Position numbers and translations under genes: made by a program. DNA of 64,000 nt from Coix lacryma-jobi var. lacryma-jobi (lineage: Eukaryota; Streptophyta; Magnoliopsida; Poales; Poaceae): assembly GCA_009763385.1 (NCBI GenBank), contig CM019825.1, positions 118,725,131 through 118,789,130 on the forward strand, written 5' to 3'. How positions within the stretch are numbered: the first letter of the stretch is position 1; every line of letters starts with the position of its first letter. Of this stretch, positions 21,859 through 35,320 are shown one piece after another. The notes beneath the pieces are model-generated. The model was not told where the DNA came from, ran no database searches, and worked only from the letters and a program-made list of their open reading frames with translations.

Positions 21859-24800
21859 TCGGAGTATGAATTCTTCATGCTTCGAATTATTTTAATCCGA
21901 CAGTCCTGTTTTTTTCTGATGACATTTGATCGTAATACTTGAAGGCTCCATCGACTTCTTTTGAAATATAAAGAGCCGCATCGGCCTTCAATGCTGACAA
22001 TAGTTTCTAGCCGATCCTTTTCTTCCAAGAAACCGAGTAACTTTACTCGCAGCAATATTACGTTATTCCCAGCCTTACCTTCACATGTGAACTTTAAAGT
22101 GTCTATCACACCAACTTGGGTGGTTGAGGAATAGAACGGACCAGAATCCAGTCATCCTTATTTCTCTAGCTCAGAAAACTTGGGGTTTTGAAAGATTTTA
22201 AATCGAAAACATAGCTTTGCTCCTCAAATGATTCTCTCAGATCGCTCAATGTGTATAGTTCCTCACCGAGACACCGTTCATCTTTTTTTATATCCTACTT
22301 CTAAAAGCCTATGCAGAGTTCAGGTAGGAATAAAATAATGTCGCATACTCACCTTGCATATATCGTAAAGTCAAACCCCGGATCCATGAAGAGAAGTGTC
22401 ATACTCTTAGATCAAGATGTGCATGTGTATGGAATTTTTTTTTAAACTCCTTTGATCGTGACCCTCTCTTTCTCTTAAAATGCTTCTGAGAGTATAGGCT
22501 ATTTAATTCTCACTGGCGGGTATCTAAGTACCCATTGTTTTCTCTCTTTTTGGCGGGTAACGGAGTACCCATTGTTTTTTCTCTCTTTTATCATGCTCTT
22601 TGGCATGCTTTCTTTTCTCAAGCACTTTGGTATTTTTAATATAGCCCACACTCTCTTTGGCATATGAATATCTCTAGAGAGAGTCAAGATACAAACTAGA
22701 GCATTTTTAGTGGATGGAAAGGACATGTCTTGCGTAACCCTTAGTGTAAGAATTAGCATTTTATAGGTGGGTGTACGTGAGTCTTGATCATGAGAGTATG
22801 ATAAATCTCTCACAAGGGTCACAACAGTTTGACAAAACTCAATGCAAAAGCAAGTAGCATTTATATGTAAGGTTTCTAATGAGATTAACATATGGCCTTA
22901 GTAGGAAAATCAACATCATTGAGGAGACAAGCTATTGATCTTAAGTTTTTATAAGAAAAATTCCCAAGTACTTTGCAAAAAGAAGTAAGGTTCCTTTCAT
23001 CATACCATATCTCATTCTTCAACTACTTAGATGACATGATTTTCATTGTTCACAAGTGATAGGAAAAGCAAGGAATAAATAATATGTGAGCCAAGCGTTA
23101 CCTCATATCTGCATGTACACTGATCCATTCTGAACTTAGTCATTCCAGTATGCTCTGCGACCTTCTTGGTGAGTTTTGATAGCTGGTGACACCCCGGTCG
23201 CCGAAGAAGTCAGGGTGATGGCGGCCTTTTAATACTCAAAGTCGATTATTTGTGTGCTGATAATATTTTCTTGGTCAGTATCCGCTTTTCACCATTCGTA
23301 CACAAATATTGATCATTAGCCGATTCATCTGTTGTGCATTTTTTTAAAGAGCCGCCCCCCCAAGGCTTATCGGCTATCTAGAGGCAACATTCCTGAACAC
23401 TGGCCTCGTCCATATGCTACTAATTATTAATTATCCTTAGTCAAAACAATGGTCTAGATTCCCCTGCTCCAATCGAATCAACAACAGTGATCAGCTTTGT
23501 CTATCTTTATTGGTTTCACCTTTTAACCGAATAATTAAATGCAAGTAAAAATGCACACAACTACTTCCATTGCTTAATCGGCTATTGCTTATTTGTCTGA
23601 TCGGTTGTTTGTTCATTCGTCCGATCGACCGTTGCTTCTTTGTTGATAACGCAAAAATTGCAGGTTGGTGATGGGTCTGCTAGGCAACATGTAATCTGTC
23701 ACCTCCGTCAATCAGCTTGTTTGACCACATTCCTCTCTGTACAATAGCTGATGGAAGGATAGTCTTCCATATCTTGAAATCGGCTATCATAGGCTGATAT
23801 TTCCTTTACGTACAATATAGTTCATTCGGCTTTTATTCCGACTGGCAGCCGATACTCATTAGCATGGTTCACGAGCTAGTTTTTCTCCAGACGACTATAT
23901 TGGAAATTCTTGCACAAACATCCTGCCTAGATTTTTCCAAACCACTAATCACGGAAGCATGATATCCGGTAAGCTTCCGATTTATTCCTAGCCAAGTTGC
24001 AGACTTCCTTCCAAACAAATCCGAACTACTCAGTTCGGTCATAGCCGTTGTTTTCATCAGTCTGACCGTGACCTTTATTTTTTCCAAAAATTTGCCAAAG
24101 AGTAGCTGATGAACATACCACGATCTTTGGCAATCGAAGCACGGATCCTTTGCACATATGTGACTTTTCCTCCATAATAATATGTCATTTTTTTTTAAAA
24201 GACCATGCATCATCTCCTCTTGACATACATTGGTTCGATGCCTTCCCACTCTGATCCGATGGATGTCTCTTTTGTACAGCCGAGGCAGGATAGTCGATCA
24301 GTACTCCTTGGCCGAATAAATAATTGGCGCAAAATTTTCTTGACCGTCTGGCTGCTATCCCTTTGTTTGATCAGCTCTTGCCTTCTTAAGTACTCATAAT
24401 CGACTAACTGGTGTCCAATATACTGCTTTGCCGATACTACTCGAATCGGTTATTGTATGACTCTAATTGCATATGAAGTAAGAAGCAGACAAAGATTCAT
24501 TCCTTTCTTTGAACTTGATAAAATATTCTCCCATTTATTTAGTCGATGTGCTCTCAGCCGACTGATGTACGTGATCATTGAAAGCAAGGAACCATTGATC
24601 ACGCATCTCTCCCTTTTCTAAAATATCCGATTGAATATATCCTCATAATCGAATCGGCCTGCTGGAACGATGTTCAGAGCATGCATGGGCCTGACTAGAT
24701 GACCTGAAAGAAGACAGCCTTCTGTGGCCACAGATGGTGTGGCGGACGTACTTGGTATGCGGCAGCATTGGGTTGGAGGCCGCATCCTCAAATAGCACCA

Positions 24801-25457
24801 GCATGATCTTATCAGCAGCGTGATCCATCACGTTCTGGCATACGCAATTGTTGTCCGCCACTTCTTGACGGTCGAAGTTTCATTTGCGGCCGATCCTCAT
24901 GGTATTTGTGGCCGTTGCCGCATCTGTCAGCTCCTCTGCTCTTACCAGCGAAGAATTTTTAGTTCTTTCTATTTGCTTAGCCTGATGACATTATGCCTAA
25001 TAAACATAGGAGCATTATATCCAAGGAAATACAATTGGCTGATGGCTGCCAAATAATCAGCTAGCATCGGATTCATCCGGATATTGTATATGCTTTTAAA
25101 TATTATATGAGCCGATTTCCTTGAATAGTCGATTCTACCTTTTTTAGCAATGTACGGTAGCACTTGTAGGCTAGCTGATGAAACTAAGCCAATAGCCGAT
25201 TCTTCTTCCTACTGTCAATCTGACATTAAATCTGAAAACTTGATCTTCCTGATTTCTCAGCATGGCTCCTGATTAATTCCCTGAGTTTGAAATAATATCA
25301 CCTTGCTGCGCGTGGATTTGTCCTCCATAACAAACAGAGATTTGAACTTCTTGATGTATACCAGAAAATATTTTTTCAACCGAACTCCCATCGGCTGTCA
25401 AATTACCAACTTAAATGATAATCTGAATGACTTCCGATCAAACGATTTTTGTCCCAC

Positions 25458-25475
25458 TGGGCGTGCCAAAAAGTG
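25458..25475 (-). other. Primer-binding site of Z
   Basis: Right after the 5' LTR the minus strand reads cactttttggcacgcccag and continues tgggac. TGGCACGCCCAGTGGGAC is the tRNA-complementary core, starting a few bases inside the element. Confidence 0.8.
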
Positions 25476-27128
25476 TGTTGACGCAAAACGTGACACTCTG
25501 CGCCAGGCACACAGCAAGCCGAACGAGGCCGGCTTCAATCGGGTGCCCGGAGTATTCTGAATCCGGAAGCGTGCCAGTCGGTTTGACCTGAAAACCAACA
25601 AGGGATAAAAATACGAGAATACCTTGGAACATGCTGGATGAGACCAGACAGTTCCACATGTACGGCTTCGAAAGCCAATCATGACGGCACACAGCTATAA
25701 AAGCTGTTTGTCGAAAAAAGTTTATAATGTCATTCGGCAAATATAAAGATGGAGCTTATAAACACATTGAATGCCGAAACATGAATAACAGAAGGGTAAA
25801 AGGGCAATTTGTAAATATAAATCTATTCAAATAACATATGCATAGGCTAATCCAACTAATCTGCCGCGCGTTTAGCCTTCATAAACCCGTCAAGTGTAAA
25901 CTCAAGCAAAGCTAATCCACCGCATGATACCACTTGCTATGAGTCCACACCACTCCTTATAATTAGATTAATCCACCGCATGATACGATCTAATTATAAG
26001 AAGCTAGAAGCATACATATATCTGAACAGATCTATAAAAACTCATTACTCATGTAAGCTTTAACCAGAATCGGCAAACTAGCCGAACTGGGGTCCATGAA
26101 GAAGGAACATACAAGCAAAGCATGATTAAACTAATCTAAAACTTGCACCTGCCGCACGGTACCCAGCTCTATCAGAGCCTAAACATGGTCGACATGCATG
26201 AACCCACAACATGTAACAATTTGGATTGAAAGTTAATTCGGCCATCATGATCTTATGATTAACGAAGCACAAATAAACTCATGCAGCAAGGCCGAACAAA
26301 GATCAATCTAGATTGGGCAAAGAGTGTTATAGGAATTAAGTAAATAAAACATATAACACACGATAACTTAATGAATCTATGAGATCTGCCAAATCTAACA
26401 GAGCCGATAACTATCTTTGCTCATGACTTAATCCGCCGCACGATACAAGGCATAAGTAAAAACTTCCCGTCATAAGCTTAAATCCGCCGCATGATACTAA
26501 GCTTAACATACGAGACTACTTGCATCATATCTAAATCCACCGCATGATACTAGACATGATAGCAAGGTTGCCGATACTTACGGAGGTCGACGGATCGATG
26601 ATTCCTCTCGAAGAACTCGACGACACGACTTGGCGACTCGAAAGATGGCACGGGGCCGGTTGTATTGATATGGTTGTGAATAGTTTATACAATGACCGAT
26701 GATACATATTTATATCCTGTACTAATGGCTACTAACAAGCTACGTACATGACTTGCCAAGTAAATATCTAAATAAAAGGAAATATAATGATATACGGACT
26801 CTAATTTTCCTTATGTAGAATCCGTGTCAATGAAGCTTCTTTGGCCGTCTCCCTGTACGTGTTATTAATTCAGGCGGTAACTTGCCTTTCTTTAATTATA
26901 ATAATCACTTTTGCCTTCATGTGTAGATGCTTGACGTCAATCATGTCTTCTTTATTTTTTCTTGCTTGACCAATCCGATGACGCAAATATTAGAACTCTT
27001 GGACTCCTCCTCCTGCACAACGTCTGTATGCTTCATCGTTGCATGTGACTCCCGCTGATGTACGCTAGAGCCGATTATTTCCAACTCATAACTTTATGGA
27101 ATAAATCAGCCAAAAACTGGTGTCAACA
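25476..27128 (-). repeat. 5' LTR of Z
   Basis: The LTR is 1653 nt, starts TGTTGACACCAG on the minus strand and ends with the same terminus as the 3' LTR. It is nearly identical to 20193-21844 and repeats the aatccgccgcacgatac boxes. Confidence 0.95.
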
Positions 27129-27626
27129 CCTGAAAACCGTCCTCGCCGAGTTTTGAGGCCCAAACTCGGAAACCGGCCACCCAAGTTTTGAGGCCCAAAC
27201 TCGGAAACCGTCGAGGGTAGCTTTTCGAGGCTCAGCTACCGAACCCGTGCCATAGGCGGGATGTGGTTCGCACACCCTGAGTTTCAGCACCGATGCCGGA
27301 GCATGTCCAGCCTCCACGCCGGGCATCCTCCCGACTCGACCGATGCACCGCACATCCCCATGTACTCTTGCTTGTCAACGCCACGTGCCAGCTACCACAG
27401 CTGATCCTCAGGTCTCCTGGTCCGTCGGTCCAAGCTCCACGTCCGCCCTTCACCGCTCCCAGTCCGTCGGCACGGCACGTCCCCACTTGACTTTCACCTC
27501 ACCTTCGACCACTGCCCGAGCTCCGAACCTGCACATCAACACAGCCAAGAGACATGTTGCCCATTGATCGATCACTCATCACTCAGGAAGGGAACCACAA
27601 GGGCACATATCAACCTTGTGTTCTCA
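27129..27626 (-). repeat. 3' LTR of Y, proximal part
   Basis: This is the start of Y's 3' LTR (TGAGAACACAAGG, minus strand, at 27626) down to the insertion of Z, with the duplicated cctga at 27129-27133. The rest of the hairpin array is at 27134-27240, including GGTAGCT/AGCTACC. Confidence 0.95.
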
Positions 27627-29307
27627 ATCTCCCCCTTGATGAGTGCATCGTCAACTCATAGTATCCGTAACCAGAATAGAAGAAAGCAGAATTAGATAGA
27701 AGGAGAAAAACTCACTCGAAATGTCCAAAAGCCAGAGAAAAGGCCAAAGAAGAACAATTCGAGATAAGCGAAGCTTTGTCCCCAAAGACATGGGCAACGG
27801 TTCGACACAACCAAGCAAAAGATCGGAGCAACAACTCATCAAGAAGCAAAACTCGATCAAAATCAGAGCACAAGACTTGGTTCCCAAAGACATGGGCAAC
27901 GGCTCGACGTAACCAAGTCAGAAGCAAGCTAGTCCTCAAGAAGAGGCAGAAGGGGCTCAACACCACTAGCTGAAAGCTCGATACCAATCAAGAACCACTA
28001 AAACAAGATGAAGATAGCTAGTCCCTCAAGACAGAGGCACAGAGGCTCGACGCAACTAGATGAAAAGATCGATATCAGCCAAAAACAATTCAGAGCAGGC
28101 AGAAACACTCCCCCTCACTCAAAGAACTCCCCCTCAACAAGTGAAGCACAAATTGCAAATTGTCACCACAACAAGACATTCTCCCCAATTCTCCCCCTTG
28201 GGGGCAATTTGCAATCAAACAGAGAAGGAAAAGAGCTCAAATAAGTCAAACGGAATTAGGTCATGCCTAACGGAGTCAAGCACATGCACATGAGTCAAAA
28301 ATGTATGTTAGCAGCTTCAGGTATATACTCGAAAGAGTGAAAGAATGCTCTAATGAGTGCTGATACGACTACGTAGCAACATACACAAGTGCTAGCAAAG
28401 GCTCAAACTGATCACCGAAAACAAGATATGAATGCATAAGCTCAGTGAGCAGTCTTAAGTCATTTAGAAAGGAGTTTCACCATCAAATTAGCACTAAGCA
28501 TGTATAGACAGGAAGTCAAACAAGTGCTAAACATGTATGTAAGGTGAACTACCCCTAGCAAGGTTCAACCATCATGCTATAGAGTGAAACATAAACTTGT
28601 GTTTTTAGACTTTATCGGAGATATTTGCAGCGGTTTTTACACAAGTTCAGATTTAGCATGTGATTGCGAGAGGTTGAAAGCTTGTCATTTCCTAACTTTC
28701 CAACCGTGCTAAGCCTATGCATATGCAATCAGGAGCTTAAAGCATCGGTTTCGGTCTTACACTACATGGCTCAAGTTTAACTCAAAGTGCTATGAGAAAC
28801 AGTCTCGATACCGTGATGTGCTGACAAAGCAATCCCATCTTGATCTTTTCAATTCACTAAAACTTGGTTCATTTTAAGCAGAATATGGACAATCCAAGCA
28901 AGTGAATGACTCAGAACTAGAGACATAGCAACCTAGCATATATGCAATAGCTCAAGGGACCTCAACACATCCTACACATGCTAGTTGCCAATCTCAATGG
29001 TGAACATGTATCAAGTTTTAAGTTCACTAGACATGTTCAGCGTTCTGAAAAAAACAGCTTAGCTCACAAAATGTAATAGTGATCAAAGAGAGCCTAAGCT
29101 ACAAGCATCATCAGATATCATCGAAGCATACACTAATCAGAGCATAAATTCGTTCTAAGGAATATAGACATGAAGCTTGAAATAAAAAGATGTATGCATG
29201 ATGAAGTCAGAATCGGAGCCAAAACAAAAACAGAAAGACTCAACACCCAAAAACAAAAAGGATCAGAAAGCCAGTTTATTTTACAACAAGCAAAATGTTT
29301 CCCCCAT
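27627..29307 (-). other. 3' non-coding region of Y
   Basis: The purine tract is at 27627-27637, and further PPT-like tracts lie at 28107-28116, 28126-28135 and 28179-28200. The tandem units with cctcaagaagaggc and agctcgataccaat are at about 27935-28075. The block caaagacatgggcaacggc occurs twice, at about 27785 and 27886. There is no env-like frame. The rest (28250-29307) is alignable by eye to the tails of A and X. Confidence 0.75.
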
Positions 29308-32300
29308 CTAAAAGGGGAAACACACACCAAGCTCACCTCTCAACCTAGCAAAAGTTGAGAGATCCAAAGGCTTGGTGAAAATATACGCAACCTGGTTATG
29401 AGTGTCTACATGCCTAAGATCAATGTCGCCTTTCTCATAGTGATCACGAAGAAAGTGAAAGCGAACATCGATGTGCTTGGTCTTGGAGTGAAGAACAGGG
29501 TTCTTTGCTACACTAATGGCAGAAGTGCTATCGCAAAGCAAAGGGACCCGACTGAAATCTAGACCAAAATCACGCAATGTAGCAACCATCCATAAAAGCT
29601 GCGAAGCACAAGAAGCAGTAGCAACATACTCGGCTTCAGTAGTAGACTGGGCTACGTTCGACTGCTTGTGAGAAGACCACAAAACCAAAGAAGAGCCAAG
29701 AAACTGACAAGTCCCAAAAGTAGACTTGCGCTCAAGCCGACAGCCGGCAAAGTCCGCATCGGAATAACCACAAAGCGAAAGAGTCGAAGAGGAGGAGTAC
29801 CAAAGTCCGAACTCAGAAATGTATCGGAGGTACCTCATGATGCGCTTGACCGCTTGCTTGTGGGAAGTCCGAGGGGACGCCTGAAAACAAGCGCACAGAC
29901 ACACAGAAAACTGTATATCTGGCCTCATTGCTGTCAGATATAGAAGCGAGCCAATCATGCTTCTGTACTCCTTCTGGTCAACCGGCTCTCCGTCCTAATC
30001 CGCGTCCATCGCCGCAGTCGTCAGCATGGGCGTCGTAAGAGGCTTGGCCTTGCCCATGTCGAATTTCTTCAGGATATCCTTCGTGTATTTTCCTTGATGC
30101 ACAAATGTCCCGTCTCGGGTTTGCTTAATTTGCAACCCGAGGAAGAAAGTCAACTCGCCCATCATACTCATCTCGAACTCCCTGCTCATAGTATCTGCAA
30201 ACTTGGCAACAAGCACATGAGAAGAGCCACCAAAGATGATGTCATCCACGTAAATCTGGACTAACAGGGTATCGTTGCCTTGCTTGAGGAGAAACAAAGT
30301 TCTATCGACCCGTCCCATTTTAAAACCCTTGGAGAGTAAAAAGGTTTTCAACCGATCGTACCACGCTCACGGGGCTTGTTTCAAACCATACAAAGCTTTC
30401 GATAGTTTATAAACATGGTTTGGAAACTTGGGATCCTCAAAGCCAGGGGGTTGCCTAACATACACCTCTTCCTCTATATACCCATTCAAGAAGGCACTCT
30501 TGACATCCATCTGATAAAGCTTAAAACCCTTCAAAACAGCAAAGGCTAGAAGGATTCTAATGGCTTCTAAACGGGCTACAGGGGCAAAGGTTTCCTCATA
30601 GTCTATTCCCTCTTTTTGGCAAAAACCCTGAGCTACTAGTCTAGCCTTGTTCCTCACTACCATCCCGTCCTCACCCTCTTTGTTCTTGAAAACCCACTTG
30701 GTACCTATAGGGTGGCATTGTGGTGGAGGTGGCACTAATATCCAAACTTGGTTTCGCTCAAAGTTTTCTAACTCCTCATGCATGGCATTGACCCAGTTAG
30801 AATCAGAAAGTGCGTGTCCAACATCTTTGGGCTCAAAAGAAGCAACGAATGTAGAATGAGCAAAGTGAGAGATTTCATACGCTCGCGACCGTGTGACTCG
30901 CTGGGCGATGCCACCGATCATCTGCCGCGGGGGGTGAACTTGCTGAACGCTTCGGGGCGCTTGCCTCGCCGAAGTCGCCTCCCCCTCGCCAGATGTTGTC
31001 GCTCCCTCAGGTGCAGCGGGTGCTCGCTGGAGAGGTGGCTCAAGAGGACCCCAGTAAGAAGAAGTCGTGGGATCGGGTCCTCGAGCTAAAGTAGTCGTCG
31101 CAGGGTCGACGGGGGCAGCCAGTGGAGTTGGCTCGGGATCACCCCAATCGGCATTCTCCTGCTCCTCCTCCACAAAGATGGTCTCTCCCATCTCCTGTTC
31201 TCCTGCAACATCAAAAGCAGAAGAAACACAAGGCATAGTTTCGTCGAATGTGACCTTGCAGGTCTGCACTATCCGGTTAGTTTCAAGGTTAAGAACTCGA
31301 TAAGCACGTGAATAAGAAGCATAACCAAGAAACACCCCATCAGCAGAGCGAGATTCAAACTTGTCCAAATTGCCTTGCTTCAGGATAAAGCACTTGCACC
31401 CAAACACCCGAAAATGAGACACCTTGGGTACCCGTCCAAAACGCAGCTCATAAGAAGTCTTTTTGATCAAAGCACGAAGGAAGATGCGATTTGAAACATG
31501 GCAAGCAGTGTTGATCGCCTCGGCCCAAAAACGCCTAGGAGTCCTATGCTCATCGAGCATCGTCCTGGCCATCTCAACAAGGGTCCGATTCTTGCGCTCA
31601 ACAACAGCGTTCTGCTGAGGGACATAAGGAGAAGAAAACTGATGCTCGGTTCCATTAGAAGAACAGAAGGAAGCAAACTGAGAGTTATCAAATTCAGTAC
31701 CATTATCGCTACGAATAGCTCTAATGGTATCAGGTGGAAACTCAGTTTTCAACTTCAGAATAAGATCACGAGCAAACAGAAAAGCTTCATCCTTACCCTC
31801 CATAAAGAACACCCAAGAGTACCTCAAAAAATTGTCAACGATCACTAGAACGTACCACTTCCCACCCGCTGAGCAGACCCGAGCTGGACCAACTGTGTCC
31901 ATATGAAAAAGCTCGCCGGGTCGCTTTGTCATCACCTGATTAACAGGTGGGTGAGAAGCAGCGACCATCTTCCCGTGACGACAAGGATGGCAAACGAGGT
32001 CCTTCTGAAACTTGAGCTTGGGCAATCCTTGGATTAGGCCAAGTGAGCTAAGCCTTGCAAGCAAGTCAAAACTCAAGTGACCGAGCCTCCTATGCCACTT
32101 CCACAAATCAGAAGAAGGACCAGCCATTAAACACTTAGCAGAGCCGAAAGACTGAGAAAAGTCGGCTCTGAAAACACGGCCAAAAGGACGATCCGACAAA
32201 CAAGATCTCCCCGAGGGTCTAAAACGCGACTCAAACCCTTCTTAAAGCGCACTTCACAATCATCCTCAAGAAGTTGCGAAACAGAAAGCAAGTTGAAATG

Positions 32301-32519
32301 CAAATTAGAAACCAAGGCAACATTCTTCAGGACAAAGTTCTCATTGAGCCGGATAGCTCCCTGAGAAACAACCTTACCTCTACTATTATCCCCGAAAGTG
32401 ATGTACTCCTTGTGCATCACGGGGCTAAGGCTGGAGAACCATTCCTTCTTTCCGGTCATGTGGCGCGAACACCCGGAATCCATGAGCCACATGTTCTCCA
32501 ACCAAAGTTCCTGCATCAA
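29308..32519 (-). pseudogene. pol: Sirevirus Pol of element Y, broken
   Basis: Domains run protease (DSGCSRHMTG near 32480), integrase (HRRLGH, CHPC, MDTVGPA, RSDNGTEF, VVERKNR), reverse transcriptase (QMDVKSAFLNG, IYVDDIIF) and RNase H (YSDADF, TEAEY, DIFTKPL). A frameshift near 32190-32215 separates protease from integrase. In-frame stops lie at 30367-30369, inside the reverse transcriptase after KQAP, and at 29995-29997, before RNase H. Catalytic residues are otherwise retained. The pol frame overlaps the end of the gag frame at TGATG (32514-32518), so an ATG sits on the gag stop. Confidence 0.85.
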
Positions 32520-35257
32520 TAGAAAGGCAGGAAGTGAACATATGGCACAACACTAGGGTTAGTATACTGAGAAGGATACCAGTGCTGTGTCATAGGCCCA
32601 GAAAAAGTGTTAGCAGCAACACCAAACTATCCTCGTCCCATGGGTGGATAGCGATCACCACCAACCTGAAAGGGTGGTCCGCTATGGAACGGAAAACCTC
32701 CAAACTGACCTACCTGTCCCATCTGAGCAAAGCGATCACCACCATATTGAAAAGGTGGTCCGCTATGGGACTGAGCAGCAAAACCTCTTACACTCGGCTC
32801 ACGATCGTATAGAGGACGACCAGAACCGCGACGGGCACGACCACCACCCTGTGGTCTAGCTACCTGGGGCCTAGCAACCTGAGGGGGTGCTCCTCCAGGT
32901 CTAGCGCCCTGCCTCTGAACTCCCCAACCTTGCACACCATGGAGAGGGTGGTGCCTGGCCTGGTTGTTCAGCTCCAACTCCTTCCTAGCGTCTCTCTTCC
33001 TCCGAAAGCAAAACTCAGCTAGGTGACCCTCGCGGTGACAGTACTCGCACTCGAACCTCACCACTCTCTTGGGTTGTTGGTTCCTATTGTTGCGAGGGTT
33101 GTTCACTCTGGCTGGCTGCTTGCCTCTCGGAAGGGGATCACAAGAGACGTCAGGAAGGGTGTCAAGTGTGTTCCTAAGATGGTTAGGTTTGGGAACCCAC
33201 ACTTGCTTGCGAGGTTCATCAAGGATACCATCCTTGGTGATAGGCTTAGGAGGCTCAGGTGGGGTGATCTTGGTAAGCTTAGGGATAGCGGATGGTTTCT
33301 CACTCGGGTTCACTCCGCTAAACTCACCGATCTTACCAAAGGTACTAGCGCCCTTCCCACCTGAAGTAAAGCCTACTCCCGAGCAATCAGTTCCCCTCTT
33401 GAACTGACTGATCATCATGCCCAACTGCGGCTCACTGCATGACACCCAACTCAGGATGGACCGAAGGTATGTGTTTTCCTCCTCGGTTTGCATCCTGTCA
33501 TGCCGACAGTTGGCAATCTCAAGCTCCATCCCCATGCATCGCTCACATGGAGCGGACAAGGTGCTAACTGAGCTGGCCTTCAAGGCTTCAGCAAGCTTGG
33601 CATTAACTCCTGCCAACTCAGTTCGCAAGCTAGGACAAAGCTTGCACGCACCCAGCAAAGAAGACCTAGCCTTCACTTCCTCCAGCTCTTCCTTCAGGGA
33701 GGGACACTCTTTGCAATCACCCACCAAGTCTAGCCTACTCTTCAGCTCATCATACACCTCAATCAAAGAGGCATACTTGGTTTGCAAGGTGGCAAAGTTT
33801 GTCATATGCATCGTGCACTCATCACACTCCTCCACATCGGCTACCTTCACCTCGGACCTAGCGAACTCAAGCTCCTTACGCGCCTCTTTCATCTTACCCT
33901 TAAACTCACCGTGCTCCTTGAAAACTTCTGTAAGCCTCTTCTCCAGAACTAGGACTAAATCCGCAAACCTATCCCGCTCCTCAATGAGACGATCGACTTC
34001 AGAAGAGTTTGATACCTCAGAAGCGCTGTCGTCGTCGTCGTCGTTGTGGGCATCATCGTCGTCCTCTGCCTGGTGCTTGCGGTCCTCTTCATCCAAGGCC
34101 ATGGTGCAAAAGCCCTTGGAGGATTTGCCGAGGAAGCAGAGTCCGTTGAAGCAATCCTCCATCTTATGCTCGGACTCGTCGTCGCTAGAGTCGCCGTCGG
34201 AGGTCTTCTCACCATCGCCGATAGTGGCGAGGAAGGCACGCTTGCCGGCGTCGAAAGCCTTCTCCATGTCCTCCTGGCGGTAGAAGCCATTCTTCTTCTT
34301 CTTCCCGGCCTTGTTCTCCGGCTTGCCCTTGCGCCTGAAGTTGCGGTTCTTGCCGGGGAAGTTCTTGTCATTCTTGGGGCAGTTCGCCATGAAGTGATCT
34401 AGATCACCACACTTGTAGCAGCCCTCGCGTGCGCCACCACGCCGGCGATTCAGGCGGTTGTTGTGAAACCGCGAGAACCGGGTGATGGCGAGGGCGAGCT
34501 CGTCGTCTCCAAGCGCCTCCAATTGCTCCTCCGTGACTGTATGCAAAGAAGACAAAGCAACAAGAGGAGGTGAAGCGTCAGCAGAGAAGGTCGATCCACC
34601 TGTGCCTGAGACCAAAGCCATGGTGTGTGAAGATGGGTTCTTCAGCTTGGCCTGAGTCAGGTGATCGATCTCGGTGGACTTGAGCTTGCTGAACAGCTCG
34701 TCCACGGTGAGGGTGTCGTAAGCAGGAGACTCAATGATGGTCGACACCTTCACCTCCCATACCCTCCGATCCAGGGCGTATAGCAACTTGAGAGCCCTCT
34801 CATGATCGTCATAGGGTAGGTTAGCCCGATTGGCACGCATCTTGTTCACGATCGTCTGGAAACGAGAAGACATAGCGTCAATCGTCTCTCCCTCCAACTG
34901 AACAAAGTTCTCGTACTCTCGCTTGTAGGTCTCAAAGAGTCTGGTCTTGACCTGAGCGGTCCCCTCGTGATAGCTTTGAAGCTTCACCCATATCTCTCGT
35001 GCCGTCTCAAGCTCTGAGATACGTTCGAACTCAGGAAGGGAGAGGCTGGCCAGAAGAGCATTACGAGCCTTGGAGTTGGCCTCGTGTTGGTCAATCTGGA
35101 TCTGACCCACACGAGCCGCAAGGACTACGTACTCAGCGTTCTCACATATCTCCCAGACAGAAGATCTGATGCTGTTGAAATAAGCACGCATCCGAATCTT
35201 CCAATAGGGATAGTTTGTTCCATCGAACCAAGGAGCCTTGCTCTTCCCTCATTCCAT
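32516..35257 (-). pseudogene. gag: Sirevirus Gag of element Y, nearly open
   Basis: The frame opens at ATG 35255-35257 but the third codon is TGA (35249-35251); from there it is open for over 850 codons to a TAG at 32627-32629. The related copies continue about 36 codons further to an FY-stop at the pol boundary, so that TAG is premature. The protein has the copia Gag fold region (WFDGTNY, YWKIRM), a first zinc knuckle CYKCGDLDHFMANC at about residue 250, an acidic Asp-rich stretch with a long helical middle, and a second knuckle CEYCHREGHLAEFC near residue 712. A Gly/Arg/Pro tail follows. Confidence 0.85.
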
Positions 35258-35306
35258 GTCGCCCTTAGGATCCGAAACCGATTAAGGTAGTAGAGATCCT
35301 TAACCT

Positions 35307-35320
35307 GCTCCGATACCAAT
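35307..35320 (-). other. Primer-binding site of Y
   Basis: The minus strand reads ATTGGTATCGGAGC directly after the LTR end CCTTCA. It is complementary to the 3' end of initiator tRNA-Met, apart from G in place of A in the usual TATCAGAG. Confidence 0.9.

Larger units (their letters stand above)
21845..25475 (-). other. Non-coding interior of Z
   Basis: No open frame longer than about 130 codons occurs, and none resembles a retroelement protein. The stretch is rich in atcggc/gccgat words and T-runs. I see no tandem array, tRNA or captured gene. Confidence 0.7.
20193..27128 (-). mobile_element. Non-coding gypsy-like LTR element Z
   Basis: Z is 6936 nt with two LTRs (minus-strand 5' LTR 25476-27128; 3' LTR 20193-21844), TG...CA ends, a primer-binding site and a polypurine tract, all in minus orientation. 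The primer site TGGCACGCCCAGTGGGAC is of the type used by Tat-lineage gypsy elements. The 3.6-kb interior has no frame that resembles gag or pol, so Z is non-autonomous (LARD-like) and would depend on proteins of a coding relative. By eye the LTRs differ at about 6 of 207 nt at one end. It is the deepest insertion of the nest. Confidence 0.9.

Noticed and set aside
21845..25475. Search for host genes or small-RNA genes in the 3.6-kb interior of Z
   Set aside because: No tRNA cloverleaf, long frame or repeated coding motif was seen; the frames are short and lack family motifs.
33417..34283. Plus-strand frame of 288 codons inside Y gag, and similar antisense frames at 46908-47690 and 43038-43457
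   Set aside because: They lie opposite conserved gag coding sequence; their Ser/Leu-rich text mirrors the Glu/Asp/Lys-rich gag codons.
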